64,000 nucleotides of DNA from Pseudomonadota bacterium (GTDB lineage: Bacteria; Pseudomonadota; Alphaproteobacteria; Sphingomonadales; Sphingomonadaceae): the NCBI GenBank assembly GCA_023458055.1, contig JAEXAW010000044.1:1-64000 (forward strand). Reading direction: 5' to 3'. A program made the position numbers and the translations under genes. Of the stretch, positions 7,591 to 15,532 are shown piece after piece. The notes under the pieces were generated by a model, which saw only the letters and a program-made list of their open reading frames with translations, was not told the origin of the DNA and ran no database searches. Numbering within the stretch: the stretch's first letter is position 1; each line of letters opens with the position of its first letter.

Positions 7591-9477
7591 TTACCGCGAC
7601 TTTACGTACCGGCCCGGGGCATCTTCAATCGCTTTGAGCTTACCCTTGCCCGGCACCCGCGCGCCTTGCGCCACCACGGTTTTGCCCGACTGGTCCTTCA
7701 ACCACCCAAGCCAGTGCGGCCACCAGCTGCCTCTGGTTTCCTTGGCGCCAGCGACAAAATCCTCAAGCGAATCAACTTTGTCCTCATTGGTCCAATATTG
7801 ATATTTGCCCGCAGACGGCGGGTTGACCACGCCAGCGATATGGCCCGAGCCGGCCAGCAGGAAGGTGATCGGGCCTTTGAAATGGTCCATGATCCGCCAC
7901 ACGCTTTCGGGCGGGGCGATATGGTCCTCGCGGCCTGCCTGCACATAGCTCGGAGTTTTGACCTTGGTGAGGTCAAGCTTGACCCCTTTGGCCGAAAGCG
8001 CACCCGGCTGGACCAACTTATTGTCGCGATAAAGGTCGGCGAGATAATCCTTATGCCATTTCAACGGCAGGTTGGTCGTATCGCCATTCCAGTGGAGGAG
8101 ATCGAACGGCGGATAATCCTGTCCGAGCAGATAATTATTGACCACATAATTCCAGATGAGGTCACGCCCCCGGAGCGCGTTGAAGGTTGCGGCCATATAG
8201 CGGCCATCCAGATAGCCTTCGCCGGACATCGCCTCGATCATCCGCATCTGCGCATCATCGATGAAGAGGGTAAGGTCGCCCGCCTTTTCAAAATCGACCT
8301 GCGCGGTGAAGAAGGTAGCGGATTTGACTTTCTTGTCTTCGCCCTTGGCCGCCAGCACCGCGAGCGTTGCCGCCAGCGTCGTCCCTGCGACACAATAGCC
8401 GATGGTATGGACACCCTTGACGTCAAGCAGGTCACGCACCTGATCAATCGCATCCAGCTGCGCGCTGATATAATCGTCCCACACCACATCCTTCATGCTG
8501 GTGTCGGCGCTTTTCCACGACACGATAAAAGTCGAAATGCCTTGCTCCACGCACCATTTGATGAAGCTTTTTTCCGAATTCAGATCGAGAATGTAGAAAC
8601 GGTTGATCCACGGCGGGAAGATCAGCAGCGGTATATCCAATAGCTTGTCCGTGGTCGGGGCGTAATGGACCAACTGGAACAGCGGGGTTTCATAGACTAC
8701 CTTGCCCGGCGTCGCGGCGAGGTTACGACCGACCTCGAATGCGGTCGGATCGGTATGCGTCATCTGCCCTTTTTTGAGGTCAGCGAGCATATGTTCGAGC
8801 CCTTTGAGCAGATTTTCGCCGCGTGTTTCGAGCGTGCGCTCGATCACCTGCGGGTTGGTCAGCGCAAAATTGGACGGGCTGATCGCATCGATGATCCCGC
8901 GCGTTGCAAAACGCATCTGCTCCTTCGCCTTGGGGTCGATCCCATCGACGGCATCAACGCTGGCTTCAAGCTGCTCGGCTAGGGTCAGATAGGATTGACG
9001 GATAAACTGGAATAGCGGGTGGCTGTCCCACGCTTCATGCGCGAACCGTTTGTCGCGTCGGCGCTTGTCATCGTCCGCTTGTGCCTCTCCACCGCCCATC
9101 AGGCCCCCGCTCGCGTTGGTAGCCATTTCCTGCCACATCTTGACGCTGTCGGTCCAAAAGCTGGTGGCATTGTTCATCCACTGCGCCGGGTCAGCGGCAG
9201 CCGACAGATCGGGTATCGCACCGGCCTGCATCTTTTCTGCGGCTTTGGTAAAAGCGTCGGTGTCGATGCCGACCTTGGCGGGCGGGGTGAACATCGCCAG
9301 CGCCTGCTGCCATTTGCCGGGGCTCATCCATTCCGCCATCATCCCTTGCGCCTTTTCCGGCGTATAGGTCGACAGCACATATTCCATCAGCATCTGCTGC
9401 GCGCGGCCCATCACACCGGTCCAGTGCTGGAAATCTTCAAGGCTAGGAAGCGGCGGCAGATTATCGGTATCGGACAT
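7591..9477 (-). CDS. phaC: Class I poly(3-hydroxyalkanoate) synthase
   Basis: Polymerises (R)-3-hydroxyacyl-CoA into storage polyester on the granule surface. The lipase-like box GYCVAG carries the catalytic cysteine (about residue 361). Asp in GREDHIAPPE (about 517) and His in GSGHIAGVVNPP (about 546) complete the triad. WINRFYILDLN and WKSADTSMKD are typical class I motifs. 628 residues, the usual class I length, with an N-terminal PhaC_N domain. No phaAB or phasin gene is adjacent, so the precursor genes must be elsewhere. Confidence 0.96.
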   Translation of the reverse strand: MSDTDNLPPLPSLEDFQHWTGVMGRAQQMLMEYVLSTYTPEKAQGMMAEWMSPGKWQQALAMFTPPAKVGIDTDAFTKAAEKMQAGAIPDLSAAADPAQWMNNATSFWTDSVKMWQEMATNASGGLMGGGEAQADDDKRRRDKRFAHEAWDSHPLFQFIRQSYLTLAEQLEASVDAVDGIDPKAKEQMRFATRGIIDAISPSNFALTNPQVIERTLETRGENLLKGLEHMLADLKKGQMTHTDPTAFEVGRNLAATPGKVVYETPLFQLVHYAPTTDKLLDIPLLIFPPWINRFYILDLNSEKSFIKWCVEQGISTFIVSWKSADTSMKDVVWDDYISAQLDAIDQVRDLLDVKGVHTIGYCVAGTTLAATLAVLAAKGEDKKVKSATFFTAQVDFEKAGDLTLFIDDAQMRMIEAMSGEGYLDGRYMAATFNALRGRDLIWNYVVNNYLLGQDYPPFDLLHWNGDTTNLPLKWHKDYLADLYRDNKLVQPGALSAKGVKLDLTKVKTPSYVQAGREDHIAPPESVWRIMDHFKGPITFLLAGSGHIAGVVNPPSAGKYQYWTNEDKVDSLEDFVAGAKETRGSWWPHWLGWLKDQSGKTVVAQGARVPGKGKLKAIEDAPGRYVKSR

Positions 9478-9556
9478 GGGAGAGCTTTCCGGTTGGGAGG
9501 TCGGGATGGGTCAGCGCGCGGTACAGCGCGCCGCGCCGGTGCGGACATAGCCCGCA

Positions 9557-10000
9557 TCAAATTTGGGCATTGCCCTCGCGGCCACCCAGATTATAGCCAT
9601 CACCGAGGAACAGCTGGAGCATCGTGCTGCCCGGTGTTTCGCCTTCGAAGGTATAGATCACGACATTTTTGCGTTGCGAGCCCCATTTGCCGTGTCCTTT
9701 CAACATCTCCGCATTGCGGTTACGGCTGAGAAACCGGAACAGGGTGGCGCCGCAGCGTCCTTGCGGTGAAACACTGACGCCGCAAAAATCATTGCCGCAC
9801 GGGGCAATATCAACGCTTTTATATTCGATCCCGCGCGAGGAGAAGGGCGCTTCCCTATCCTCCACCGTCCAGCGGCCGAAATAGGGGCTTGCGGCAGGTG
9901 CTGCTGCCACCGCGATGTCTGCGCTGGCGAGGCCTAATAGTGTAAGCGCAGCGCCAAGGCTGATCGACAATCTGGAGGTTGCATGAGATAGGAAGCGCAT
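9557..10000 (-). CDS. Secreted DUF2147-like protein with a C-terminal frameshift
   Basis: 147 residues as an open frame. A signal peptide (residues 1-33, ending AVAAA) is followed by a small beta-rich domain with YKSVDIAPCGNDFCGVSV, similar to DUF2147 proteins. The frame stops at 9557 just after GGREGNAQI. Shifting by +1 near 9569-9572 continues the protein as MPKFDAGYVRTGAARCTAR to a stop at 9511, which looks like the proper family C-terminus with a fourth cysteine. The gene therefore appears to carry a small indel (one-base insertion or two-base deletion), or a sequencing error. Its start codon overlaps the start codon of the divergent DUF2306 gene; GAGGAG lies upstream. Confidence 0.65.
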   Translation of the reverse strand: MRFLSHATSRLSISLGAALTLLGLASADIAVAAAPAASPYFGRWTVEDREAPFSSRGIEYKSVDIAPCGNDFCGVSVSPQGRCGATLFRFLSRNRNAEMLKGHGKWGSQRKNVVIYTFEGETPGSTMLQLFLGDGYNLGGREGNAQI

Positions 10001-10634
10001 GGATTATGTCTCTCCTCAAATTGCTCGCAGGCTTGATTGGCGACGCGGTTTCGGCCTGACGATTCTGACGCTCGCCACCCTATATCTAATCTGGGTCGCG
10101 GCAAAGGGATTTGGCGCGGCGATGAACCAGGAAGATTTTCCCGAAGCGCTGGCGATCAAGATGGAGGCGCTTCCGCTCATCTTTCCGCTGCATATGGTGA
10201 CGGGGGCGCTGACCTTGCTCGCGGTCCCGGCGGCCTATTTGCTTCGGCGCACCCGTGCGCATCGCTGGGCGGGCGGGATGACGGCGGCGCTGGTGGTTGT
10301 TGCAGGCCTTACTGCTATTCCCGTCGCCTGGATTGCGCCCGTAACGCCGTGGTCGGGCGCGGGCTTCATGGCGCAAGGAATTGCGTGGCTGACGACGCTC
10401 GGCCTTGGCCTTCATGCTTTGTGGAAGCGAAGCTACGCATCGCATCGCTATTATATGCTGCTGATGGCCGCGATCACCTCGGGCGCGGCTTTTTTCCGCC
10501 TTTGGCTCGGCCTCTTCGCGATGGGCGGGAGTTATCGCCATTATCATCTATTTTATTCGCTCGATAGCTGGTGCGGCTGGCTGTTACCGCTCGGCGTCGC
10601 GATAATTGTTTTGAAAAAGCCGCATCTGCGATAA
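9999..10634 (+). CDS. DUF2306-type multispanning membrane protein
   Basis: 211 residues with about six hydrophobic segments, in the style of DUF2306 proteins: PLHMVTGALTLLAVPAAYLLRR, HRWAGGMTAAL and a SHRYYMLLMAA motif. Histidines within the segments could bind heme or metal, but the function is unknown. The start ATG (9999-10001) has AGGAAG upstream and shares two bases with the start codon of the divergent secreted protein, forming CATG. The promoter of each gene must therefore lie inside the coding sequence of the other. The following aminotransferase is 54 bp downstream. Confidence 0.8.
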   Translation: MDYVSPQIARRLDWRRGFGLTILTLATLYLIWVAAKGFGAAMNQEDFPEALAIKMEALPLIFPLHMVTGALTLLAVPAAYLLRRTRAHRWAGGMTAALVVVAGLTAIPVAWIAPVTPWSGAGFMAQGIAWLTTLGLGLHALWKRSYASHRYYMLLMAAITSGAAFFRLWLGLFAMGGSYRHYHLFYSLDSWCGWLLPLGVAIIVLKKPHLR

Positions 10635-10688
10635 GGGAATGCACACCCAATCATTGCCCTTGGCAATTTTATAAACTGGAAAGGTCCC

Positions 10689-11903
10689 ATGTCCGAGGAA
10701 TTCTACCGCATCAAGCGCCTGCCGCCCTATGTCATCGCTGAAGTCAATGCGATGCGAGCGGCCGCCCGCGCGCGCGGTGAGGATATTATCGACCTTGGCA
10801 TGGGCAATCCCGATTTGCCGCCCCCTGCGCATGTGATCGAAAAGCTGTGCGAAGTGGCGCAAAAGCCGAGCGCGCACGGCTATTCCCAATCCAAGGGGAT
10901 ACCGGGTCTGCGCAAGGCTCAGGCCAATTATTACCAGCGCCGCTTTGGCGTCGACCTCGATCCCGAAACCGAGGTTGTGGTGACGATGGGATCGAAGGAA
11001 GGGCTTTCAAGTCTTGCAACCGCGATCACCGGTCCCGGCGATGTCGTCCTCGCACCCAACCCGAGCTACCCGATCCATACCTTCGGCTTCATCATCGCAG
11101 GCGCCACCATCCGCTCGGTGCCGACGACGCCCGACGAGCGCTATTGGGAAAGCCTTGAACGCGCCATGGCCTTCACCGTGCCGCGCCCTTCGGTGTTGAT
11201 CGTCAACTACCCGTCAAACCCGACCGCAGAGGTCGTGGACCTTGCTTTCTACGAGCGGCTGGTGGCGTGGGCGAAGGAAAACAAGGTGTGGGTCATTTCC
11301 GACCTTGCCTACTCCGAGCTTTATTATGACGGCAATCCGACACCCTCTATCCTGCAGGTCAAGGGTGCCAAGGATGTGGCGGTCGAATTCACCTCCATGT
11401 CGAAAACCTATTCGATGGCAGGCTGGCGCATGGGCTTTGCGGTCGGCAACAAGCAGCTGATTTCCGCGCTGACCCGGGTTAAGTCCTATCTCGACTATGG
11501 CGCATTTACGCCGATTCAGGCCGCCGCTTGTGCCGCGCTCAACGGCCCGCAGGATATTGTCGCTGCTAACCGTGAACTTTACCAGAAGCGCCGCGATGTC
11601 CTGGTTGAAAGCTTTGGCCGCGCCGGATGGGATATTCCGCCGTCCAAGGCCTCAATGTTCTGCTGGGCCCCGCTGCCGCCTGCCCTGGCGCATATGGGCA
11701 GCCTCGAATTTTCCAAGCAGCTGATCCAGCATGCCGGAGTCGCGGTGGCGGCGGGCGTCGGCTATGGCGAGGAGGGCGAAGGTTTTGTCCGCATTGCGAT
11801 GGTCGAAAATGAACAGCGCATCCGTCAGGCCGCGCGCAACGTGAAACGCTATCTTCAGCAGATGGGCGTCAACAGTGCCACGGCGGCGGCAGGCGGGAAA
11901 TAA
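10689..11903 (+). CDS. alaC: AlaC-type PLP-dependent aminotransferase (alanine transaminase)
   Basis: Class I/II fold-type I aminotransferase, 404 residues. The PLP lysine is K239 in SMSKTYSMAGWRMGF. Other motifs are GMGNPDLPPP at the start, NYPSNPTAEV, and SDLAYSELYYDG with the cofactor-contacting Asp and Tyr. The pattern matches the AlaC/YfdZ group (glutamate-pyruvate transaminase), not true LL-diaminopimelate aminotransferase, though substrate choice cannot be settled from sequence alone. The Shine-Dalgarno GGAAAGG lies just before the ATG. Confidence 0.87.
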   Translation: MSEEFYRIKRLPPYVIAEVNAMRAAARARGEDIIDLGMGNPDLPPPAHVIEKLCEVAQKPSAHGYSQSKGIPGLRKAQANYYQRRFGVDLDPETEVVVTMGSKEGLSSLATAITGPGDVVLAPNPSYPIHTFGFIIAGATIRSVPTTPDERYWESLERAMAFTVPRPSVLIVNYPSNPTAEVVDLAFYERLVAWAKENKVWVISDLAYSELYYDGNPTPSILQVKGAKDVAVEFTSMSKTYSMAGWRMGFAVGNKQLISALTRVKSYLDYGAFTPIQAAACAALNGPQDIVAANRELYQKRRDVLVESFGRAGWDIPPSKASMFCWAPLPPALAHMGSLEFSKQLIQHAGVAVAAGVGYGEEGEGFVRIAMVENEQRIRQAARNVKRYLQQMGVNSATAAAGGK

Positions 11904-11926
11904 TCCTGCCTGTCTTAGTTTGAGCC

Positions 11927-12406
11927 ATGGACCCGCTGCCCAATCTTCCCAGTCTTTCCGCCGTATCCTCGGCGATCCAGTTAGCGATTGCGCCAGTATT
12001 TCTGCTCGCCGGAATTGGCGCATTCCTCAATGTCTGTGTCGGCAGGCTGGCGCGCATTATCGACCGCGCGCGGCTGGTCGAACAGAAAGTGCTCGATACC
12101 CCCGCAGGCGTCGAGCATGACCGCCACGTATGGGAAATCAACCGGCTCGACCGGCGGATGCGCGTCGTCAACGCCGCGATTTTCCTGTCGGTCGCAAGCG
12201 CGGTGGCGGTGTGTGCGGTGGTGTGCCTGATGTTCCTCGCGGTATTGATCGAGCCACCCTTGGGTCCCGCCATCGCGGTGCTGTTTATCCTGACGATGCT
12301 GCTGATTACTGCCGCCTTCGCGACTTTTTTGCACGAAGTGCGGCTGGCTGCGCAAACCATCCGCATCCGGCAGGAAGTGTTGAACCACCGCTTCGACGAG
12401 GATTGA
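11927..12406 (+). CDS. DUF2721 family membrane protein
   Basis: 159 residues. An N-terminal segment (IQLAIAPVFLLAGIGAFLNV), a conserved charged loop with GRLARIIDRARLVE, and two close membrane helices near residues 84-132 match the DUF2721 layout. Function unknown. The start ATG at 11927 is 23 bp after the aminotransferase on the same strand, with a poor ribosome binding site. It converges on the glycosidase gene with only a 10-bp gap. Confidence 0.83.
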   Translation: MDPLPNLPSLSAVSSAIQLAIAPVFLLAGIGAFLNVCVGRLARIIDRARLVEQKVLDTPAGVEHDRHVWEINRLDRRMRVVNAAIFLSVASAVAVCAVVCLMFLAVLIEPPLGPAIAVLFILTMLLITAAFATFLHEVRLAAQTIRIRQEVLNHRFDED

Positions 12407-12416
12407 GCGCAGCGGT

Positions 12417-13829
12417 TTAGCGCGCCATCACCCGGTAACCCCAAGCCGGGATGGTCATGCTGTCGCCAGCCTTGATCGTCACGGCTTTGCCGTCGGCATA
12501 ATCCTTATAGGCGCCCGCTGCGTGAGCGTCGCTGAGTTTGAAGGTCACCGGAGCCTTGGAGAAATTGAACGCGGCGAAGACGGTATTTTTTTCGCCGCGG
12601 CGGATGAAGCTGAAAATTTCTTTCGGCTTGTCATTTTCCACCTTCTCCATCGTTGCGCCCCATTTGCCGTTCCACAAAGCCGGATTGGCTTTCTTGTAGG
12701 CGAAGAGCTTGCGATAATGGTCGGCGAGCGGACAGGGCTTCCACTGAATCGGGTCTTTTTCGAAAAATTCGAGCCGCTTGGTGTTGCACGCTTCCTGGCC
12801 ATTGTGGAGGAGCGGGATGCCTTCCCCCACGACGCTGAGGACGATCGCGGCGTCCAGCGCATCGCCGAACGCTTCATATTGCGTGCCTTCCCAGCTATTC
12901 TTGTCGTGATTTTCAACAAAGGTCATCTGCATCGCTTCGCGCGGGAAGCTCGATTCCTTGGCGCTATAATATCCATACAGCGCGGTCGCATCGGCTTTCC
13001 CTTGCGCGATATTGTGCATCGCATTGTACCAGTCCCACGCATAGGTCGCATCGAATGCGGCATAGTTGAGATCCCGGCTGGCCCATTCGGCGAGCATGAA
13101 GACGGGCTTGATCTTGTCGAGCTCGGCGCGTGTCGTTTCCCAAAAATCAAGCGGCACATAGCCCGCTACATCGGCGCGGAAGCCATCAACGCCGACATCG
13201 CGCACCCAATATTTCATCGCCTCCATCACATGCTGACGCACTTGCGGACGGTCATAGTTGAGGTCGATAATGTCGGACCAGTCCCACCACGGCGTCGGAT
13301 GCGGCTTGCCCTGCCAATCCTTTTCGTAATTGCGCATATCCTTGGTGAGCGGATTGTCCCATGCGGTATGGTTCGCGACCCAGTCGAGGATGACATGCAT
13401 GCCCTGCTTATGCGCCGCATCAACGAAGGCTTTGAGGTCGGCTTCGGTACCGAATTCCGGGTTGACGCCGAAATAGTCCTTCACCGCATAATAAGAGCCA
13501 AGCGTGCCCTTGCGGTTCTTCTCGCCAATCGGGTGGATCGGCATCAGCCAGATGATGTCGACGCCCTGGGCCTTGAGGCGCGGCAGCTGCTTTTGCGCGG
13601 CCTTGAACGTGCCCTCCGGCGTGAATTGCCGGGTGTTGAGTTCATAGAGCGTCGCCGATTTGGCCCAATCGGGCGCCGAGATGGTGACCAGCTTTTTGGG
13701 CTGATAGAGCGGACTTGATACGGACGGCATTTTCGCGGTCTGCGCCGATGTTTGGGCGAGCCCGGGCGCGCTTAACATTGCGGTCGTCACAGCGCCTGTC
13801 AGCATCAAGGTCAGCGTGAACCGGTTCAT
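12417..13829 (-). CDS. Secreted alpha-amylase family (GH13) glycoside hydrolase
   Basis: Exported alpha-glucan hydrolase. A signal peptide covers about residues 1-26 (cleavage near GLAQ). The GH13 conserved regions are visible: VILDWVANHT, GFRADVAG (nucleophile Asp near 217), FMLAEW (acid/base Glu near 247) and FVENHD (third Asp near 307), followed by a short beta-sandwich C-domain. 470 residues. The start chosen is the second of two adjacent ATG codons (13829), better spaced from AGGAG; the first is at 13832. Divergent from an IS remnant; no sugar transporter is adjacent. Confidence 0.92.
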   Translation of the reverse strand: MNRFTLTLMLTGAVTTAMLSAPGLAQTSAQTAKMPSVSSPLYQPKKLVTISAPDWAKSATLYELNTRQFTPEGTFKAAQKQLPRLKAQGVDIIWLMPIHPIGEKNRKGTLGSYYAVKDYFGVNPEFGTEADLKAFVDAAHKQGMHVILDWVANHTAWDNPLTKDMRNYEKDWQGKPHPTPWWDWSDIIDLNYDRPQVRQHVMEAMKYWVRDVGVDGFRADVAGYVPLDFWETTRAELDKIKPVFMLAEWASRDLNYAAFDATYAWDWYNAMHNIAQGKADATALYGYYSAKESSFPREAMQMTFVENHDKNSWEGTQYEAFGDALDAAIVLSVVGEGIPLLHNGQEACNTKRLEFFEKDPIQWKPCPLADHYRKLFAYKKANPALWNGKWGATMEKVENDKPKEIFSFIRRGEKNTVFAAFNFSKAPVTFKLSDAHAAGAYKDYADGKAVTIKAGDSMTIPAWGYRVMAR

Positions 13830-13931
13830 CATCCATCTCCTGTATGTATTTCGAATGAGAGATTAGCGGATCATAGAGCGATTGCCAGCGAAGGACATTC
13901 GTATGTCTCGGTCGCCCCACCTGCCCGTTCA

Positions 13932-14336
13932 GGGCCTATTGCAAAATATAGGTTGCGGGAGAGCGAGGGCCGATGGTGGCGGACGGTTGCTTCAAGCGTC
14001 GTCACGCGCCGCAGGATCAGGCCCGCATTGTCGGGTTGCCGATCAAGTTTGGCAACGAGCCCATTCGGTCTCGGCGGCCGACAGCCCGTACAGCGATTGC
14101 AGGAGCAGGACCTTTGAGTATCACCAGCGGCGGATAAACCGGACGGCTCAGCGATGAAGAGTCTCGCAGCGGCACCTGCAGCCACTCAAACCAATACCAT
14201 TTGACGAACCCGGACAATCGGTCCAACCGCCCCTTCCCCGCCGGACGCTGCACCCACCGGTTTCTGCGGTATCCAACCTCACTCTTCAAAGGTCGGGCCA
14301 GTCGATCGATGAACCGCCTATTTTGCAATAGGTCCC
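13932..14336 (-). mobile_element. Degenerate IS5-like element with terminal inverted repeats
   Basis: The ends are GGGCCTATTGCAAAATA (13932-13948) and, inverted, TATTTTGCAATAGGTCCC (14319-14336), near-perfect 17-18 bp terminal repeats. The interior (minus strand) contains the start of an IS5-type transposase, with VKWYWFEWL, RPVYPPLVILK and then a frameshifted continuation; most of the transposase is missing. At 405 bp it is an internally deleted, immobile remnant that may be mobilised in trans. No clear target duplication was seen. It lies between the glycosidase and infC genes, in the gap 13830-14382. Confidence 0.7.
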
Positions 14337-14382
14337 GAAAAGGGAGGGTCGGGAATCGCGTAAATCTGTAAAGCTACAGACC

Positions 14383-14931
14383 CTATTTCGGTGCCAGCAC
14401 CATCAACATTTGGCGGCCTTCCATGCGCGGATAGGATTCCACCTTGGCGACCTCGGCAATATCTTCAGCGACTCGTTGAAGAAGGGCCATGCCGAGCTGT
14501 TGGTGCGCAAGCTCGCGGCCACGGAAGCGCAGCGTCATCTTCACCTTGTCGCCCTCGCCGATGAACTTCGCGACCGCCTTCATCTTCGTGCCATAATCAT
14601 GGTCGTCGATGTTGGGACGCATTTTGATCTCCTTGATCTCCTGCGTCTTCTGGGTTTTGCGGGCGAGGTTGGCCTTTTTCTGGGCCTCATATTTATATTT
14701 GCCGACGTCGAGGAATTTGGCGACTGGCGGATCAGCGTTCGGGGATACTTCGACAAGGTCAAGGCCAAGATCGGCGGCCTGTTCCATCGCTTCTGCGGTG
14801 AGCATCACGCCCAGATTTTCGCCCTGATCATCGATCACACGGACCTTGGGCGAAGTGATAAACTCATTATAGCGCGGTCCTCCTTTGGGCGGTGCAGCCA
14901 GCGGACGGCGGGAAGTCATGGGCGGACGTAT
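14383..14931 (-). CDS. infC: Translation initiation factor IF-3, probable ATA start
   Basis: Binds the 30S subunit and checks start-codon pairing. IF3-N motif KVRVIDDQGENLGVM, the Lys-rich helix KYKYEAQKKANLARK, IF3-C motif MRPNIDDHDY and the ending MEGRQMLMVLAPK are all present. The first ATG is at 14919, 20 bp from AGGAG (14940-14944). An in-frame ATA at 14929-14931 lies 8 bp from it and adds four residues, (M)RPP, before MTSRRPL. Rare AUU/AUA starts are an established infC feature that allows autoregulation, so 14931 is preferred; 182 residues. The leader upstream is structured. The neighbours thrS and infC are classical partners. Confidence 0.93.
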   Translation of the reverse strand: MRPPMTSRRPLAAPPKGGPRYNEFITSPKVRVIDDQGENLGVMLTAEAMEQAADLGLDLVEVSPNADPPVAKFLDVGKYKYEAQKKANLARKTQKTQEIKEIKMRPNIDDHDYGTKMKAVAKFIGEGDKVKMTLRFRGRELAHQQLGMALLQRVAEDIAEVAKVESYPRMEGRQMLMVLAPK

Positions 14932-14989
14932 AGCAGAATCTCCTGAAGCTATTTGACGGATTAGGCGTGCTAGATAGTGATTTTACCAG

Positions 14990-15078
14990 CGAAAGAAAAG
15001 GGGCGCTCCGCAGAAAACTGTGAGATGTGGCGCGCTTGCAACGCTTACGGCTCAAGCGTGCAGCGACGTGGGCGCCCC
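14990..15078 (-). promoter_or_regulatory. Structured infC leader with terminator-like hairpin
   Basis: Minus strand, in the 154-bp gap between the DUF305 stop and the infC start. GGGGCGC (complement of 15072-15078) pairs with GCGCCCC (complement of 15000-15006), which is followed directly by TTTTCTTT. Between the arms a smaller imperfect stem pairs CGCTT with AAGCG. This looks like an attenuator or a partly read-through terminator ahead of infC. Confidence 0.4.
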
Positions 15079-15085
15079 GCTATCC

Positions 15086-15532
15086 TCAATGACCAGTGTG
15101 CGGATCGGCTACCGCTGGAGCCTTGGCCGGGTCCGACGAGACCCCTTTGGCGCGGGCATCGAGCCAGCCTTGCATCTCCGCTATTTCGCTCTGTTGGGCC
15201 TTGATGATGCGGGTCGCAAGGTCGCGGACCTTGGCATCCTTGCCATATTTAAGCGCCACTTCGGACATTTCGACCGCACCCTTATGATGCGCAACCATGC
15301 CTTGCATGAACGCGACATCGGCGTCGGCGGGAATATCGGCCATGCCCTGATGCATGCGGTCATTAACCGCGGCATAAGCTTTCTGCGCGTCATTTTGCGG
15401 CACTTTGGCATTACCCATCGCGCTCATATCATGGCTGGCATGGGGATCCTTGGCGGGGGTGGGTGCGGCGGGGGCCTGCTGGCAGCCCGCAAGGATGAGC
15501 GCCGCACCGGCTATAAGATTATGGCGGATCAT
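15086..15532 (-). CDS. DUF305 family lipoprotein
   Basis: 148 residues. Lipoprotein signal with lipobox LAGC (Cys about residue 17), then the DUF305 four-helix domain with its metal-binding style motif FMQGMVAHHKGAVEM, and a His-rich tail (DPHTGH). Other members are often linked to copper or other metals; here that is inference. The start is the ATG at 15532; it overlaps the thrS end by 14 bp, so it is probably co-transcribed. It is an unusual guest between thrS and infC. Confidence 0.88.
   Translation of the reverse strand: MIRHNLIAGAALILAGCQQAPAAPTPAKDPHASHDMSAMGNAKVPQNDAQKAYAAVNDRMHQGMADIPADADVAFMQGMVAHHKGAVEMSEVALKYGKDAKVRDLATRIIKAQQSEIAEMQGWLDARAKGVSSDPAKAPAVADPHTGH

Noticed and set aside
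12522..13718. 398-residue + strand open frame opposite the GH13 gene
   Set aside because: Shadow frame without recognised motif or ribosome binding site.
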